Of a stretch of 64,000 nt of DNA, positions 55,315 to 63,940 are shown one piece after another. The DNA is taken from positions 5,489 through 69,488 of the forward strand of contig CAZBWM010000031.1 in NCBI GenBank assembly GCA_964495375.1. Direction: 5' to 3'. The notes below the pieces were generated by a model. It saw nothing but the letters and a program-made list of their open reading frames with translations, ran no database searches and was not told the DNA's origin. The DNA comes from JAIESQ01 sp964495375. GTDB lineage: Bacteria > Planctomycetota > Planctomycetia > Pirellulales > JAEUIK01. Each line of letters starts with the position of its first letter. The first letter of the stretch is position 1. The translations under genes and the position numbers were made by a program.

Positions 55315-55815
55315 ATGAGCAAAAGTCGAATCCGAGCCGAACGCGGAGCGACCATTGTCTATTCACCAACTTCGATCTCGCCCATGACAAAGCAACGTCC
55401 ATCTTATACGAAGCAAATCTGCGATTCCTTGATCGCAGTGCTGGAGAATTGCTGTCAGTTAGATCGACTTCGATTGGCGGGCTATGCGGCGAATGTTGAT
55501 TTCTGGCTGGAAGAGTTGCGGCATCGTTTGCGGGTGATCGATGGTTTTTCCGAACGGCGAGAACAATTTGTTGCCGGGACAAAAGCTGCTTACTCGAATG
55601 AGATTGTCGCAACTAGACCATTTGTCGAGCCTCGACCCGTGTTAAGCGATGTGCACGACACAGCGAAGTGGCGGGAGTTACAGGAGGACCTAGTCGAACT
55701 CCGCAAGGCGATCATCGGCAAATTCGCGCGCTTTGTGCAACGCTGTTACGACTTCAAGCTAATCGATCAAGATAAGTACTTCGATCTCAAGCACAGTCTT
55801 GACGCAGTGAAATAG
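55315..55815 (+). CDS. Hypothetical helical protein (166 aa)
   Basis: A 166-residue protein 28 bp behind the DUF1501 gene. CGGAGC precedes ATG 55315; an internal ATG at 55384 (MTKQRPSYTKQICDSL) is possible. Mostly helical with Leu/Arg/Glu heptads (CCQLDRLRLAGYAANVDFWL, WRELQEDLVELRKAIIGKFA), suggesting a helical bundle. Base composition is less GC-rich than neighbouring genes, with more A/T-ending codons, which may indicate recent acquisition. No family recognised. Confidence 0.7.
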   Translation: MSKSRIRAERGATIVYSPTSISPMTKQRPSYTKQICDSLIAVLENCCQLDRLRLAGYAANVDFWLEELRHRLRVIDGFSERREQFVAGTKAAYSNEIVATRPFVEPRPVLSDVHDTAKWRELQEDLVELRKAIIGKFARFVQRCYDFKLIDQDKYFDLKHSLDAVK

Positions 55816-55859
55816 CGACGCGGGTCAATCTTGGGGTGACTTACAACCTCTTCCCCAAG

Positions 55860-55919
55860 CCCAGGGCACAGCCGCGCACACGGCAGCCCTCACGAAAGTC
55901 TACTTCGGCGTGCCCTGGG
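55860..55919. repeat. 60-bp palindromic element
   Basis: Perfect 10-bp arms CCCAGGGCAC (55860-55869) and GTGCCCTGGG (55910-55919) around a loop rich in CACGGCAGCCCTC. Lies in the gap between convergent genes (stops at 55815 and 56033). Could terminate both transcripts or be a REP-type element; no T-run. Confidence 0.65.
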
Positions 55920-56032
55920 TCTTATCTGCGTGTGATGGTTACTGCAAGAAGAGACAATTGCCGGCGGCGCGCTCGTGCTGCTGGCACAGCAACGATCAAC
56001 ACGCGCCGTCGGCAACGGGAGGAGATGCTTAG

Positions 56033-56797
56033 TTACTCGCCGCTGAGCAGCAGGCCCAAGGTGTCGTGCGGCAACCGGATGCCAAAGGCTGCCCGGCCCA
56101 GTTCGAGCTTAGTGCGCCGCACGCCGACCGACGGCCAGGGGTTCACCCCCTTCAGCTCCGGCATGATCTCGAGCAATTGTTCGACGAGCCGCTTCGCCAA
56201 CGCTTGCACGTTCGGATGAGTGGCCTTTTCGACCAGCGTGGCCGCGGTCTTCATCAGCTTGACCATTTCGGCCCGCTTCTGAATCGGCGGCGAGAGGTTC
56301 AAGCCCGGATCGGCGAACAGCTCGGCGATCGGCACGTTCAACAACTGTTGCCAGGCATACAGCTCGCTGAGCCGCAGGTCGCAGTCGGGCCGCTCTTGCC
56401 GGCGGACTTCGTCGGGGCTGACGTGCAAGTGACGCTGCGCTTCGCGCACCGTGACGTGCTGCATCTGCCGCACTTCGGCCAGGCGGTGCAGCACGGGACC
56501 AGTCACTCGCCCGGCGGCGCAGTCCGAGCAGCAGGCGCCGGCCACCTCCTCGACTTCGTCGAATTGCTCGACGAGGTCATCAGCGCGATGCTCGGCAATT
56601 CTGTCGCTGCGCTCCGCAAGCTCAGCGCAGAGCTCGGCAATTCTGTCGCTGCGCTCTGCGAGATCGTCCCCGCCTAAGCCGGCTGCTATGGCGTGATTGA
56701 CGGGTGGCAGGTCGGCGAAGTCGTGATCCGCGCTGGACGTGTCGATGCATGGGTCGTCGTCGTCTTCGTTGTGATTGTCTTCGTAGTAATGGTACAT
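56033..56797 (-). CDS. Hypothetical protein with HTH-like segment and tandem 14-residue repeats
   Basis: A 254-residue protein. Highly acidic N-terminus (YYEDNHNEDDDDP), then two tandem 14-residue repeats LAERSDRIAELCAE / LAERSDRIAEHRAD at about 42-69, a CCSDC pair, and a central region VREAQRHLHVSPDEVRRQER plus LSELYAWQQLLNVPIAELF that resembles a Cro/C1-type helix-turn-helix. The C-terminal half is helical. A DNA-binding or regulatory role is possible but unproven. The zinc-ribbon gene at 56867-57199 lies 69 bp upstream on the same strand, probably the first gene of a two-gene operon. Confidence 0.75.
   Translation of the reverse strand: MYHYYEDNHNEDDDDPCIDTSSADHDFADLPPVNHAIAAGLGGDDLAERSDRIAELCAELAERSDRIAEHRADDLVEQFDEVEEVAGACCSDCAAGRVTGPVLHRLAEVRQMQHVTVREAQRHLHVSPDEVRRQERPDCDLRLSELYAWQQLLNVPIAELFADPGLNLSPPIQKRAEMVKLMKTAATLVEKATHPNVQALAKRLVEQLLEIMPELKGVNPWPSVGVRRTKLELGRAAFGIRLPHDTLGLLLSGE
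56590..56673 (-). repeat. In-gene tandem duplication, 42-bp unit x2
   Basis: GCTCGGCAATTCTGTCGCTG starts at 56590 and again at 56632. The 42-bp unit encodes the 14-residue repeat described for the surrounding gene and preserves the frame. Confidence 0.85.
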
Positions 56798-56866
56798 CGG
56801 GGGAGCCCTCGGGGAGTGTGGGAAATGTGAACGGGGTAAACCGCAGCCTGGATAGGCGACGGATCG

Positions 56867-57199
56867 TCAATCGGTGGTCGTCAACCGCCGCGTCTGCGGC
56901 CGGCTGAGCAACACGGAGATCGTCGTGGTGAATCGTGGGTGGTGTGCCGGTCGCAACTGCCGCGGCAGCGGCGAAGCAACGGCCGCCTTGGCCAACGTCG
57001 AGACGATCGATCGCAGCATCGCGAGTTGCGAAACTTCGTCGGTCGTACCGCGAGCCGCCGTGGCTACCGGAGTCACTGGCGCCGCCGGTGTCTCGGCAAA
57101 TCGCTCGTGCCAGCCAAGTAGCTTTCGACAGCGGAGACAGCGCGTTCGCCCGGCGGGGGTCGACATCACCATTCCGCAACTGCATTGAAATCGGGCCAT
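56867..57199 (-). CDS. Small zinc-ribbon protein (110 aa)
   Basis: ATG 57199 is preceded by GGAAGGAG, a strong ribosome site. The N-terminus has MARFQCSCGMVMSTPAGRTR followed by CLRCRKLLGW, giving CxC...CxxC spacing for a zinc ribbon. The rest is Ala/Thr-rich, then a helix (QLAMLRSIVSTLAKAAVA) and a basic tail. The frame upstream to 57346 is not credible. Divergent from the ECF sigma gene at 57470; 270 bp separate them and should hold both promoters. Confidence 0.82.
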   Translation of the reverse strand: MARFQCSCGMVMSTPAGRTRCLRCRKLLGWHERFAETPAAPVTPVATAARGTTDEVSQLAMLRSIVSTLAKAAVASPLPRQLRPAHHPRFTTTISVLLSRPQTRRLTTTD

Positions 57200-57469
57200 C
57201 ACGCGCTCCTTCCTAGGGGTGAGACGAGTGGGGGCCGGTCCAAAATCTCGAACGCCGCGGCGCGCCAAGGTCCGCTCCGAGCGAGCCAAGATCTGGACCA
57301 GCCCCCAACAAGTGCCGTCTCGTCTGTCCACCCCATAACGCGACACGGCGGGTCAAAGTCCGCAAAAAAAATCGGGCGACCCAGCCCTCCGCCCCGCCGC
57401 GCGTTAAACTGCGGGCGATACGCCGCTTGCTGACAACCGCCGGGCGGCCACCGCTGGGGGAGTGCGAAC

Positions 57470-58048
57470 ATGGCGACCGGGCCATCGCGATCGACAACCG
57501 AAATGCTCTCGGCCATCGCCTCGGGCGACACGCGCGCTGCCGACGAACTGCTCCCCTTGGTCTACGACGAGTTCCACCGCCTGGCCGAAGGCTATCTGCG
57601 GCGCGAATCGCCGGGGCACACCTTGCAACCAACCGCACTAGTGAACGAGGCCTACCTCAAGCTCGTCGATCAATCGCACGCCAACTGGAAGGGGCGCACG
57701 CATTTCTTCGCCATCGGGGCGCAAGCCATGCGGCGCATCCTCGTTGATCACGCCCGTGGCAAGCATCGCGAGAAGCGTGGCGGCGGGCTGCACCGCATCG
57801 CGCTCGACGAAGAGATGAGTGTCTCGCCGCGCCGCGACGAAGACCTGGTCGAGCTCGACGAAGCCCTCAATAAGCTGGCCAAACTCGACCCCCGCCAGGC
57901 CCGGATTGTCGAGCTACGCTTCTTTGGTGGGCTGACCGTGGCCGAAGTGGCCGAAGTGCTGGGCGTCTCGAAGCGCACCGTCGAGAACGAGTGGACGATG
58001 GTGCGGGCCTGGCTGCGTCGCGAATTGACTGGGGACTCACACGCGTGA
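57470..58048 (+). CDS. ECF-type RNA polymerase sigma factor
   Basis: A 192-residue sigma-70-family factor with GGGGAG before the ATG. Region 2: LLPLVYDEFHRLAEGYLRRE, TLQPTALVNEAYLKLVDQ; region 4: LDPRQARIVELRFFGGLTVA and EVAEVLGVSKRTVENEW, a helix-turn-helix for -35 recognition. The TLQPTALVNEAYLKL signature is that of the planctomycete/acidobacterial ECF group usually encoded with Ser/Thr kinases. Its TGA overlaps the GTG start of the kinase gene (GTGA), so the two are translationally coupled and probably act in one pathway, with the kinase controlling sigma activity. Confidence 0.96.
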   Translation: MATGPSRSTTEMLSAIASGDTRAADELLPLVYDEFHRLAEGYLRRESPGHTLQPTALVNEAYLKLVDQSHANWKGRTHFFAIGAQAMRRILVDHARGKHREKRGGGLHRIALDEEMSVSPRRDEDLVELDEALNKLAKLDPRQARIVELRFFGGLTVAEVAEVLGVSKRTVENEWTMVRAWLRRELTGDSHA

Positions 58049-60420
58049 ACGCCGGCCACGAACGCGTCAAACAACTGTTTCTCGAATTGTGCGACGCCGA
58101 CGAGGCCACCCGCCGCGCCACGCTCGATCGCGAGTGTGCCGGACATCCCACCCTGCGGGCGGAAGTCGAGTCGCTCTTGGCCCATCACTCGTCGCGCACG
58201 ATTCTTGAAACCGCGGGTCCGAGCACCACGGTGGGCGCAGCCGACAAACCGAGCCGCGTCCCCACGCTGCGGCCGCTCGCCAGGCACGTGCGAGCCGGCG
58301 CGGTTCGGCACAAATGGTTTCTCGCGGCGATGGTCGCCATTGCCATCATGCTGCTCGTCGGCGGCTGGCGCTTGCACAACGGGATCCGCCACTCGCTCGA
58401 AGAACTATTGCACGACGAATTGCAAACCGTGCTCGACGCCGATATCGCCGCGCTGGAAGTCTGGATGCAAGATAAGGAGCTCGACGCCGCCCGCTGGGCT
58501 CGCGAACCCGAACTCCTCGAACCCACCACCGAACTGGTTAGCATCTGGCGGCAGAACCCCCAGCCCGGAGACGAACTAAAGCAATCCCCCGCGCAGCCCG
58601 CCGCGCGCCGCGTCCTCGATCCCTATCTGCAGGAGGAAGGAACCAGCGGCTACTATCTCATCAGCCGCTCGGGCTTGATCCTGGCCGCGCACGACGACGC
58701 TGCGGTTGGTCGCCGGATTACCCCCGACGGCATCGCCGAAGTCGCCCGCGTCTTCACCGGCGAGGCGCGAATCAGTCGACCCTTTCCCCAAGGCACCTAC
58801 GGAGGTGATCCGGGCAAGGCGAACGACACGCCGCAAATCGCCGTCGCCGCGCCGATTCACGACGCCAATGGCGAGCCGCTCGCCGTCCTCAGCCTAGGCA
58901 TGCGGGCCGATGAGCAGTTCACACGCATACTCTCCGTCGCCCGCATCGGGCGCACTGGCGAGACCTACGCCTTCGACGATCGCGGCGTTCTCCTTTCCGA
59001 CAGCCGCTTTACCGATCAGCTCAAGAAAGCCGGCCTGGTCCCCGATCGTCCCGCAGCCCGCGCAATCTTCCACGTGCAGGTGCGCGACCCTGGCGTCGAT
59101 CTGACCACCGGCGCGAAATCGCAGTTGCCGATCGCCGCGCAGCCGTTCACGCGCCCCGTGGCCCTGGCGATCGCCAAGCAAGATGGCGTCGACGTTCGCG
59201 GGCATCGCGACTATCGCGGCGTGCTCTGCATCGGTGCCTGGAAGTGGCTGCCGAAGTACGACTTTGGCGTGCTGACCGAAGTTGACTACGACGAAGCATA
59301 CGCTCCGCTGCGCTGGCCCCTGTTAGCGGTCCGCTGGGCCGTGCTTATTTTGCTGGCGACTTGCGTGGGGTTGATCGTTTCCGGCTGGCGGATCGCCCGG
59401 CTCGAAGGCCAGATCGGCACGCAGCGGCAACTTGGCCCGTACGTGCTCGAAGAAAAAATCGGCGAAGGAGGGATGGGCGTCGTCTACCGAGCCAGGCACG
59501 CCATGCTGCGCCGCCCGACCGCCGTCAAGCTGCTGCGTCCCGGGCAAGCGAGCCCCGAGTCGCTGGCCCGTTTCGAGCGCGAGGTGCAGTTGGCCAGCCA
59601 GTTGACCCACCCCAACACGATCGAAATCTACGACTACGGCTGCACGGCCGACGGCACCTTCTACTACGCGATGGAATACCTGGCCGGCATCACGCTCGCC
59701 GAGTTGGTCGTCGTCTCCGGTGCGGTCAGCCCCGCTCGGGCCGTCTACCTGCTCAAGCAAATCTGCGGCTCGCTGAACGAAGCACACGCCGCCGGGCTGG
59801 TCCACCGCGACATCAAGCCGCACAACATCATGCTCTGCCAACGCGGCGGCCAGGCCGACTTCGTCAAAGTGCTCGACTTCGGACTGGTCAAGAACATCGA
59901 AACCCCACGCGCCGCCGAGATCACCGCCACGGGCAAGCTGGCCGGCACGCCGCTCTATCTCGCGCCCGAACGCGTTTCGCAGCCGCAGGTCGTCGATCCG
60001 CGCAGCGATATCTACGCCGTGGGGGCGGTCGGCTACAACCTCGTTACCGGTCGGACGATCTTCCCGAGCCAAAGCGAGCTCGACGTGCTCTACCACGTGA
60101 TGAACGTAATGCCCACCGCGCCGCGCGAAGTCGCCCGCGACGTGCCAATCGAGCTCGATCGGCTGTTGATGCGCTGCCTGGCGAAGCGTCCAGTCGATCG
60201 GCCCGCCAACATGACCGAGGTGCTGACCGATCTAGAACGTATCGAAGCGCAATTGCCGCGCTGGACACAGGCCGACGCGCAAACCTGGTGGCGCGCGGCC
60301 GAAGGCAATTTGCTGCGCGACAGCCGCGCGATCCCGGCGTCGGAAATGCCCACCGGGGGCTGGCCGTCGCGCTCGGCCGAGATTGAAGTCGCGCCGGAGC
60401 GCAACTCTGTCATGCCGTAG
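58045..60420 (+). CDS. Transmembrane Ser/Thr protein kinase with Cache-like sensor
   Basis: A 791-residue protein with GTG start 58045 overlapping the sigma gene stop. Residues 1-60 carry the helical segment common to kinases partnered with this ECF group (ERVKQLFLELCDADEATRRA). TM1 about 91-110, extracytoplasmic Cache-like domain about 115-425 (SGYYLISRSGLILAAHDDAA, PIHDANGEPLAVLSLGMRAD, TGETYAFDDRGVLLSD), TM2 about 427-450, then a complete Hanks kinase at 462-735: GEGGMGVVYRA, AVKLL lysine, HRDIKPHNIM, DFGLVK and APERV. Domain order is reversed relative to PknB-type kinases, whose sensor is C-terminal. Probably senses a small ligand outside and signals to the sigma factor. Confidence 0.94.
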   Translation: MNAGHERVKQLFLELCDADEATRRATLDRECAGHPTLRAEVESLLAHHSSRTILETAGPSTTVGAADKPSRVPTLRPLARHVRAGAVRHKWFLAAMVAIAIMLLVGGWRLHNGIRHSLEELLHDELQTVLDADIAALEVWMQDKELDAARWAREPELLEPTTELVSIWRQNPQPGDELKQSPAQPAARRVLDPYLQEEGTSGYYLISRSGLILAAHDDAAVGRRITPDGIAEVARVFTGEARISRPFPQGTYGGDPGKANDTPQIAVAAPIHDANGEPLAVLSLGMRADEQFTRILSVARIGRTGETYAFDDRGVLLSDSRFTDQLKKAGLVPDRPAARAIFHVQVRDPGVDLTTGAKSQLPIAAQPFTRPVALAIAKQDGVDVRGHRDYRGVLCIGAWKWLPKYDFGVLTEVDYDEAYAPLRWPLLAVRWAVLILLATCVGLIVSGWRIARLEGQIGTQRQLGPYVLEEKIGEGGMGVVYRARHAMLRRPTAVKLLRPGQASPESLARFEREVQLASQLTHPNTIEIYDYGCTADGTFYYAMEYLAGITLAELVVVSGAVSPARAVYLLKQICGSLNEAHAAGLVHRDIKPHNIMLCQRGGQADFVKVLDFGLVKNIETPRAAEITATGKLAGTPLYLAPERVSQPQVVDPRSDIYAVGAVGYNLVTGRTIFPSQSELDVLYHVMNVMPTAPREVARDVPIELDRLLMRCLAKRPVDRPANMTEVLTDLERIEAQLPRWTQADAQTWWRAAEGNLLRDSRAIPASEMPTGGWPSRSAEIEVAPERNSVMP

Positions 60421-60478
60421 CGCACACAGTCACGCCGTGACGCGGCAGCTTCACGTCAATTCGACGCGCTCGACGCCA

Positions 60479-63178
60479 TCACTCCCTCTCTTCCTCTTCA
60501 TCCTCGCCCACTGCCCAAGTTGGAAACGGCGCCGCCGCCCCCCGCTGCGCATGCCAGAGGATGCGATTCAACAGCTCCTCAGGGCAGCGATCGATCTCTT
60601 CCAGCGGCAGAGTGCTCGACGCCTCGGCCAACTCGCGCAAGAGCGGATCGGCAATCGCCGCGGACTCCGGGTTCATCTCGTCGAGCGGCACGCGGTTTGG
60701 CGCCACGTCGTACGGCCGCAGATCAGGCTTCGCCAGGAAGCAGTCGCTCATCGCCGTGGCGCTGGCGTCCATGATGTTCATCGGCGGCAGCCCCAGCATC
60801 AGCTCGATCGTCTTCAGCACGCTCGTCTGATTGTATTGCGTGTGGACTACCGCGCCGCGCTTGGTATATGGGCTCGCCACGTAGGCCGTGGTGCGGTAGC
60901 CGCTCACGTGATCCCAGCCGGCTTGCGGGTCGTCTTCGATCACCAGCACGCAGGTCTTGGGCCAGAACTTCGAATGACTGAGCGCCTCGACGATCTGCCC
61001 CAACGCCAGGTCGTTGTCGGCCACCTGGGCAGCCGGCGTCGGCGCCCCCGCCTTCGTGCCCGACGTGTGATCGTTCGGCAGACAGACCATCACCAGGTTC
61101 GGATATTTCCCTTCGCGCTCGTACTGCTTCAATTCCTTGATGAATTGCGCAGCGCGAAACACATCGGGGATATCCATGTCCCAGCCGACCGTGCTGGTGC
61201 ACAGGTGCGGCCGCAGCGACTCGATCGCGGGCCGGCTCTTGATCTCGATCAAACCGGTGCGGTCGATAAAGTCGCGGTAGTAATCCAGAAAGCCAGGTTT
61301 CTCCGCCCGCCCTTTGTCCTTCCAGCGCGCCTCGGTGATGGCAAACTCACCGTACACACGTAGCGATTTTTTGTGCGCCAGCGCGTTGTCCCAAAGAAAT
61401 CCGGCCGGCGAGTACGCTAGCGCGTCGATATCCTCGTCGCTCATGCCGTCGGGATAGCTGCGCGGGAAGCCGGCAAACGATCGCTCCATGTAATCGGTGG
61501 CGATCGCGCTATCGGCCCACTGGTGACCGTCGGCGCTCAAGATGCCCGAGCAGTACGTATTGTCCAACAGCACGAACTGCCGCGCCAGTCGGTGCTGATT
61601 CGGCGTGACCTGTTCGCCAAACACCACCAGGTCGGGATCGCCGTTTCCCTCGGGCATATCCCCCAGCACCTGATCGTAGGTGCGATTCTCCTTGATGATG
61701 TAAACGATGTGCTCAAACACGCTCGGCTCGCCATGCCGCTCGGGCACCGGGCGGCGCGGCTGCTTCGGGCGCGGCGGCTCGAGCGACGACAGGATCGCCG
61801 ACACCCGGCAATTGCGCATCGTGGTTTTTGTCAGCTCGGCCAGCTTCTCGTCAGCCGGCAGCTCGATGAGCGACAGCGAACCGTAATACTGATGCGTGTT
61901 GAACTCAGGCCGCCCGGTCTTCTCGTTCGGTCGCCCGGAACTGAGCCCTTTGATGTTGGCGACGTACAGCGACTTGCGCGCGGCATCGAACACGATCGCG
62001 CCGGGATACCATCCGACCGGTAGCAACCCTTCGAGCTCAAGCTTCTCCTCTTCGAACTCGATGACCGCCACGCAGTTCATCGCGCCATTGCAGACGTAGA
62101 GCCGCTCCCCTTCGGCATCGAACGCCAGCGCGCTGGGGCTCGCCCCGAAGGGAATCGCGGGGTTCTCCTTCGTGCTGACCGTGCGGGCAATCTTTTCAGT
62201 CTTCGTGTCGATGATGCTGACGGTGTCCGAGCCGGCGTTGGCCAGCGCCAGCAGTTTGCCATCGGGTGAAACGGCTAGCGCCGACGGATGCAGGCCGGCG
62301 GACAATGAAGTGACTTTCCCCCCGTCCGCCAGATCGATCACCGAGAGCGAACCATGGTTAGCGATGTGCCGCACGGGATCGACGCGGACCAGCGTCCCTT
62401 GCCCCGCGGGCCCGGTGGGCGTGTCGGCCGTGGGTCGATCGCCTCCCCAGTTGCTGACGAAGGCCTTTCCCCCGGCCAACGCGACATCGAACGGGGCGAC
62501 GCCAACGTCCCAGGTGCGCAGCACGTGGCCGCTCGCCACGTCGAGCTCGGCCAGGCGATTCGACAAATTCAGGCAGACGTAGAGCCGAGCTCCATCGGTC
62601 GAAATCGCCAGCCCTGACGGAATCTCTGCCTTGCGGCGCGGCGCATCGGCCGGCGGCAGCGGAATCGCGCGATCGGCCGAGACCTGTCCGTCGGCAACGC
62701 GGAACACCTTGATATCCCCCTCGACGTTCGACAGATAGATGCGGTCTCCTTGCGGCGAAAAGATCAAGCCGGTGAAGCTGAGCTGCCCCTTCTTGTCGAT
62801 CGCCGCATCGTCTGGGGGCGATGCTGGCTGTTGTGGCGTTACCGTGGCCGCGCCACTGCCGGCCGGCAGTTTCACGCGCTGGCGAATCTCTCCGCTCACG
62901 GGATCGACGACGACCAGCTCGGCCGTTTTGCCGGCCGTGACCAGCAGTTTGCCATCGGGCGACAGGGCCAAAGCTTGCGGTCGTATGCCAGGCAGATCGA
63001 CCTGCTTGCCGATCGGCGTAACGCGCTGATTGACCGGCGTCACCAGCGAATTGTCCTCAGCCCGGCCCACCGGCTCTTCGGATCTCGCGTCATCCGCCGC
63101 GCGGGCGCGATCGATATACGGCAGGGCACTAACCGCCCATAGCGCCACGAGCCAAAGCAATCGAATCCGCGGCTGCAT
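60479..63178 (-). CDS. YncE-like propeller fused to phosphoesterase domain, secreted
   Basis: An 899-residue exported protein with signal peptide LLWLVALWAVSALPYIDRA. Residues about 55-470 are a YncE/NHL-type seven-bladed propeller (LALSPDGKLLVTAGKTAELV, SALAVSPDGKLLALANAGSD, GASPSALAFDAEGERLYVCN). Residues about 500-860 are a phosphoesterase (alkaline-phosphatase superfamily, phospholipase C-like): IVYIIKENRTYDQVLGDMPE, SGILSADGHQWADSAIATDY, VMVCLPNDHTSG and VLVIEDDPQAGWDHVSGYRT. The metal ligands Asp, His and Glu expected in the family are present in these segments. Likely hydrolyses phosphate esters in the periplasm. Its stop lies 58 bp from the kinase stop, convergent. Confidence 0.93.
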   Translation of the reverse strand: MQPRIRLLWLVALWAVSALPYIDRARAADDARSEEPVGRAEDNSLVTPVNQRVTPIGKQVDLPGIRPQALALSPDGKLLVTAGKTAELVVVDPVSGEIRQRVKLPAGSGAATVTPQQPASPPDDAAIDKKGQLSFTGLIFSPQGDRIYLSNVEGDIKVFRVADGQVSADRAIPLPPADAPRRKAEIPSGLAISTDGARLYVCLNLSNRLAELDVASGHVLRTWDVGVAPFDVALAGGKAFVSNWGGDRPTADTPTGPAGQGTLVRVDPVRHIANHGSLSVIDLADGGKVTSLSAGLHPSALAVSPDGKLLALANAGSDTVSIIDTKTEKIARTVSTKENPAIPFGASPSALAFDAEGERLYVCNGAMNCVAVIEFEEEKLELEGLLPVGWYPGAIVFDAARKSLYVANIKGLSSGRPNEKTGRPEFNTHQYYGSLSLIELPADEKLAELTKTTMRNCRVSAILSSLEPPRPKQPRRPVPERHGEPSVFEHIVYIIKENRTYDQVLGDMPEGNGDPDLVVFGEQVTPNQHRLARQFVLLDNTYCSGILSADGHQWADSAIATDYMERSFAGFPRSYPDGMSDEDIDALAYSPAGFLWDNALAHKKSLRVYGEFAITEARWKDKGRAEKPGFLDYYRDFIDRTGLIEIKSRPAIESLRPHLCTSTVGWDMDIPDVFRAAQFIKELKQYEREGKYPNLVMVCLPNDHTSGTKAGAPTPAAQVADNDLALGQIVEALSHSKFWPKTCVLVIEDDPQAGWDHVSGYRTTAYVASPYTKRGAVVHTQYNQTSVLKTIELMLGLPPMNIMDASATAMSDCFLAKPDLRPYDVAPNRVPLDEMNPESAAIADPLLRELAEASSTLPLEEIDRCPEELLNRILWHAQRGAAAPFPTWAVGEDEEEERE

Positions 63179-63251
63179 GGTTTTACCTCAGGGGGCAAGC
63201 GGTCACGCGGCACAGCAGTTGCGCCATGGTTGTCGCGCGCGACGTATCATA

Positions 63252-63413
63252 CTAGCCCGAAGCGCAGCGAGGGAGGGCGGAGGTTGTCCCATTGCGTCAC
63301 GCGCCAGCCGCGCAGCGACCAGTCAAATCCCACTCGCCGCTCGGCCTCCCCACCGCGCAGCCCTCGCTAACTTCGCGCGAGCCGCCGCGAACCCTTGCTG
63401 CGCTGCGGGCTAG
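63252..63413. repeat. 162-bp inverted-repeat element
   Basis: Arms of 22 bp with 20 matches: CTAGCCCGAAGCGCAGCGAG at 63252 and its near-complement ending ...GCGGGCTAG at 63413. The interior contains GGGAGGGCGG and GCGCAGCCCTCGC blocks, themselves partly complementary. No ORF. Located between two minus-strand genes. Resembles a MITE or REP pair. Confidence 0.75.
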
Positions 63414-63466
63414 TGTGGCGGTCACTGGCTGGTCTCAGATCGAGCGACTCGTTCGCGCCATCCACA

Positions 63467-63940
63467 CTACAAACCCCAACTGGGATACGTTGCCGCGACA
63501 ACAATCGCCGCGATCGCCAGCAGCACGAGAACGCCGAGCGACTGCCAGAAGGACCTTTGCGCTTCGAGCACATCGGCGATCGACGACAGCGTTTGCTCTT
63601 CGATGGCGCGGTGGATACGCGAAGTGGTCTTCAAGAGCCAGAAACCAGGCCAGGCCAAGCTCAATAGTGGCAACGATCCCACTGAGATATAGACATCTTC
63701 CGGGCCAAGCAAGTTCTGCTGCCAATCAGAATTAATGAGATTTGCAATCAGCCCGAACCAAGCTACGACTGTGACCGCTGACAGGATTAGACCACGTCTC
63801 AACCACGTGGCTGCACTGGCAATTGCATCAATGGCGTTTGCTAGTGACGTTGCTCCATACGCACGATTGACTTCATTCAACTCCTCTGGAGCTGCGTACG
63901 GGTTCCCGTCAGAGCGTAAATCGGAATCAACCAAGTCCAT
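63467..63940 (-). CDS. Small membrane protein with NPYAAP N-terminal motif
   Basis: A 157-residue protein starting MDLVDSDLRSDGNPYAAPEE; NPYxxP-type motifs near the N-terminus are common in planctomycete membrane proteins. Three hydrophobic segments at about 50-70, 86-103 and 133-152 (LILSAVTVVAWFGLIANLI, VGSLPLLSLAWPGFWLL, SLGVLVLLAIAAIVVAATY). Function unknown. Confidence 0.82.
   Translation of the reverse strand: MDLVDSDLRSDGNPYAAPEELNEVNRAYGATSLANAIDAIASAATWLRRGLILSAVTVVAWFGLIANLINSDWQQNLLGPEDVYISVGSLPLLSLAWPGFWLLKTTSRIHRAIEEQTLSSIADVLEAQRSFWQSLGVLVLLAIAAIVVAATYPSWGL

Noticed and set aside
53630..55318. 562-codon frame overlapping the third DUF1501 gene
   Set aside because: Alternative frame of the same strand with Arg-rich shadow composition; the DUF1501 frame has all motifs.
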